DNA of 6,169 nucleotides. Source: Comamonadaceae bacterium (GTDB lineage Bacteria; Pseudomonadota; Gammaproteobacteria; Burkholderiales; Burkholderiaceae_C). A model generated the notes under the pieces. The model searched no databases. It saw only the letters and a program-made list of their open reading frames with translations, and was not told the origin of the DNA. The stretch is taken from positions 1 through 6,169 of the forward strand of contig JAJTBK010000501.1 of the NCBI GenBank assembly GCA_021286965.1. The letters are read 5' to 3'. Made by a program: the position numbers and the translations under genes. Positions 5,052 through 6,169 of this stretch are shown here, piece by piece. The stretch's first letter is position 1, and each line of letters starts with the position of its first letter.

Positions 5052-6169
5052 ATGACCCAGACCCTTATCCGCCAGCAAGACCTGATCGACTCCATCGCCG
5101 GCGCGCTGCAATACATCAGCTACTACCACCCGGCCGACTACATCGCCCACCTGGCGCGCGCCTACGAGCGCGAGCAAAGCCCTGCCGCCAAGGACGCCAT
5201 GGCGCAGATCCTGACCAACAGCAAGATGAGCGCCTACGGCCACCGCCCCATCTGCCAGGACACGGGCATCGTCAACGTCTTCCTGAAAATCGGCATGGAC
5301 GTGCGCTTTGAAGGCTTTGCCGCCGACCAGAGCCTGGAAGACGCCATCAACGAAGGCGTGCGTCGCGGCTACCTGAACCCCGACAACACGCTGCGCGCCA
5401 GCGTGGTGGCCGACCCGCTGTTTGCGCGCAAGAACACCAAGGACAACACCCCCGCCGTCATCAACGTGCAGATGGTGCCGGGCAACCAGCTCGACATCAC
5501 CGTTGCGGCCAAGGGCGGCGGCAGCGAGAACAAGTCCAAGATGATCATGATGAACCCCAGCGACAACCTGGTGGACTGGGTGCTCAAGACCGTGCCCACC
5601 ATGGGTGCGGGCTGGTGCCCGCCGGGCATGTTGGGCATCGGCATTGGCGGCACGGCAGAAAAAGCCGTGCTGCTGGCCAAAGAAAGCCTGATGGAAGACC
5701 TCAACATGTACGAGCTGCAAACCAAGGCGGCCAAGGGCGAGAAGCTCGACCAGGTCGAGGAACTGCGCCTGGAGCTGTACGAGAAGGTCAACGCCCTGGG
5801 CATTGGCGCGCAGGGCCTGGGCGGGCTGTCCACCGTGCTCGACGTGAAGATCAAGATGTACCCCACGCACGCGGCCAGCAAGCCCGTGGCCATGATCCCC
5901 AACTGCGCCGCCACGCGCCACGCGCACTTCGTCATGGACGGCAGCGGCCCGGTGTTCCTCGACCCGCCGAGCCTGGATCTGTGGCCCCAGGTGCAATGGA
6001 CGCCCAACACCGAAACCAGCAAGCGCGTCGATCTGAACCAGCTCACCAAGGAAGAAGTCGCCAGCTGGAAGCCCGGCCAGACGCTGCTGCTCAACGGCAA
6101 GATGCTCACGGGCCGCGACGCCGCGCACAAGCGCATCCAGGACATGCTGGCCAAGGGCGAGAAGCTGCC
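5052..6169 (+). CDS. fumA: Class I fumarate hydratase (4Fe-4S), 3'-truncated by window, first 372 residues
   Basis: The frame from ATG 5052 is open to the window edge (372 codons plus two bases). It starts MTQTLIRQQDLIDSIAGALQ and continues with the hallmark GHRPICQDTGIV (residues 63-74), AAKGGGSENKSKM (152-164), GWCPPGMLGIGIGG (187-200) and MIPNCAATRH (281-290). The only three cysteines, C68, C189 and C285, sit exactly in these motifs and are the expected ligands of the [4Fe-4S] cluster that activates fumarate. The alpha domain ends near residue 305, and the C-terminal swivel (beta) domain begins, with LNGKMLTGRDAAHKR at 347-361, so both domains are fused in one chain. Around 135 residues are missing beyond the edge if it has the usual length of a little over 500. 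No Shine-Dalgarno sequence precedes the ATG; an in-frame TTG at 5025 is an unlikely alternative. The closest alternative assignment is L(+)-tartrate dehydratase, made less likely by the fused chain and the fumC neighbour. Confidence 0.94.
   Translation, partial: MTQTLIRQQDLIDSIAGALQYISYYHPADYIAHLARAYEREQSPAAKDAMAQILTNSKMSAYGHRPICQDTGIVNVFLKIGMDVRFEGFAADQSLEDAINEGVRRGYLNPDNTLRASVVADPLFARKNTKDNTPAVINVQMVPGNQLDITVAAKGGGSENKSKMIMMNPSDNLVDWVLKTVPTMGAGWCPPGMLGIGIGGTAEKAVLLAKESLMEDLNMYELQTKAAKGEKLDQVEELRLELYEKVNALGIGAQGLGGLSTVLDVKIKMYPTHAASKPVAMIPNCAATRHAHFVMDGSGPVFLDPPSLDLWPQVQWTPNTETSKRVDLNQLTKEEVASWKPGQTLLLNGKMLTGRDAAHKRIQDMLAKGEKL

Noticed and set aside
5016..6128. 370-codon open frame on the minus strand opposite the class I fumarase
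   Set aside because: It shows the His/Val/Gly/Ala-rich composition typical of an antisense shadow, while the plus strand carries the three cluster cysteines and all class I fumarase motifs.

Overview
The window is GC-rich (roughly two thirds or more by eye), densely coding, and looks like core chromosome of a betaproteobacterium. The order hemC-hemD-hemX-hemY, the strong G/C third-position bias and the fumarase sequences point to Burkholderiales, most likely Comamonadaceae (the Acidovorax/Alicycliphilus/Diaphorobacter neighbourhood). That placement is inference from recalled family resemblance, not from a search.

Layout: (1) 1-219, the 3' end of hemC, plus strand. (2) 223-1029, hemD. (3) 1026-2084, hemX, overlapping hemD by 4 bases. 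(4) 2098-3372, hemY. These four are tightly packed and read as one transcription unit whose promoter lies upstream of the window. (5) 3373-3434, a short convergent gap with small dyads and a decayed repeat. (6) 3435-4844, fumC (class II fumarase), minus strand. (7) 4845-5051, a 207-base divergent intergenic region. (8) 5052 to the end, the first 372 codons of a class I (iron-sulfur) fumarase, plus strand, cut by the window edge.

Functionally, HemC and HemD carry out consecutive steps of tetrapyrrole synthesis (porphobilinogen to hydroxymethylbilane to uroporphyrinogen III). HemX and HemY are membrane-anchored proteins that travel with them and whose biochemical roles are less clear. The second half pairs the two unrelated fumarase types back to back: an oxygen-stable FumC and an oxygen-sensitive Fe-S enzyme, both converting fumarate to malate in the TCA cycle. 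Their shared intergenic region is the natural place to look for an iron- or oxygen-dependent switch.

I see no mobile element, CRISPR array, RNA gene or novel multi-gene system. The most unusual item is a roughly 70-base AT-rich, dyad-containing segment read in frame inside hemD. It shares a 24-base block, with few differences, with the hemY-fumC gap, and so looks like an interspersed repeat that has become protein-coding.
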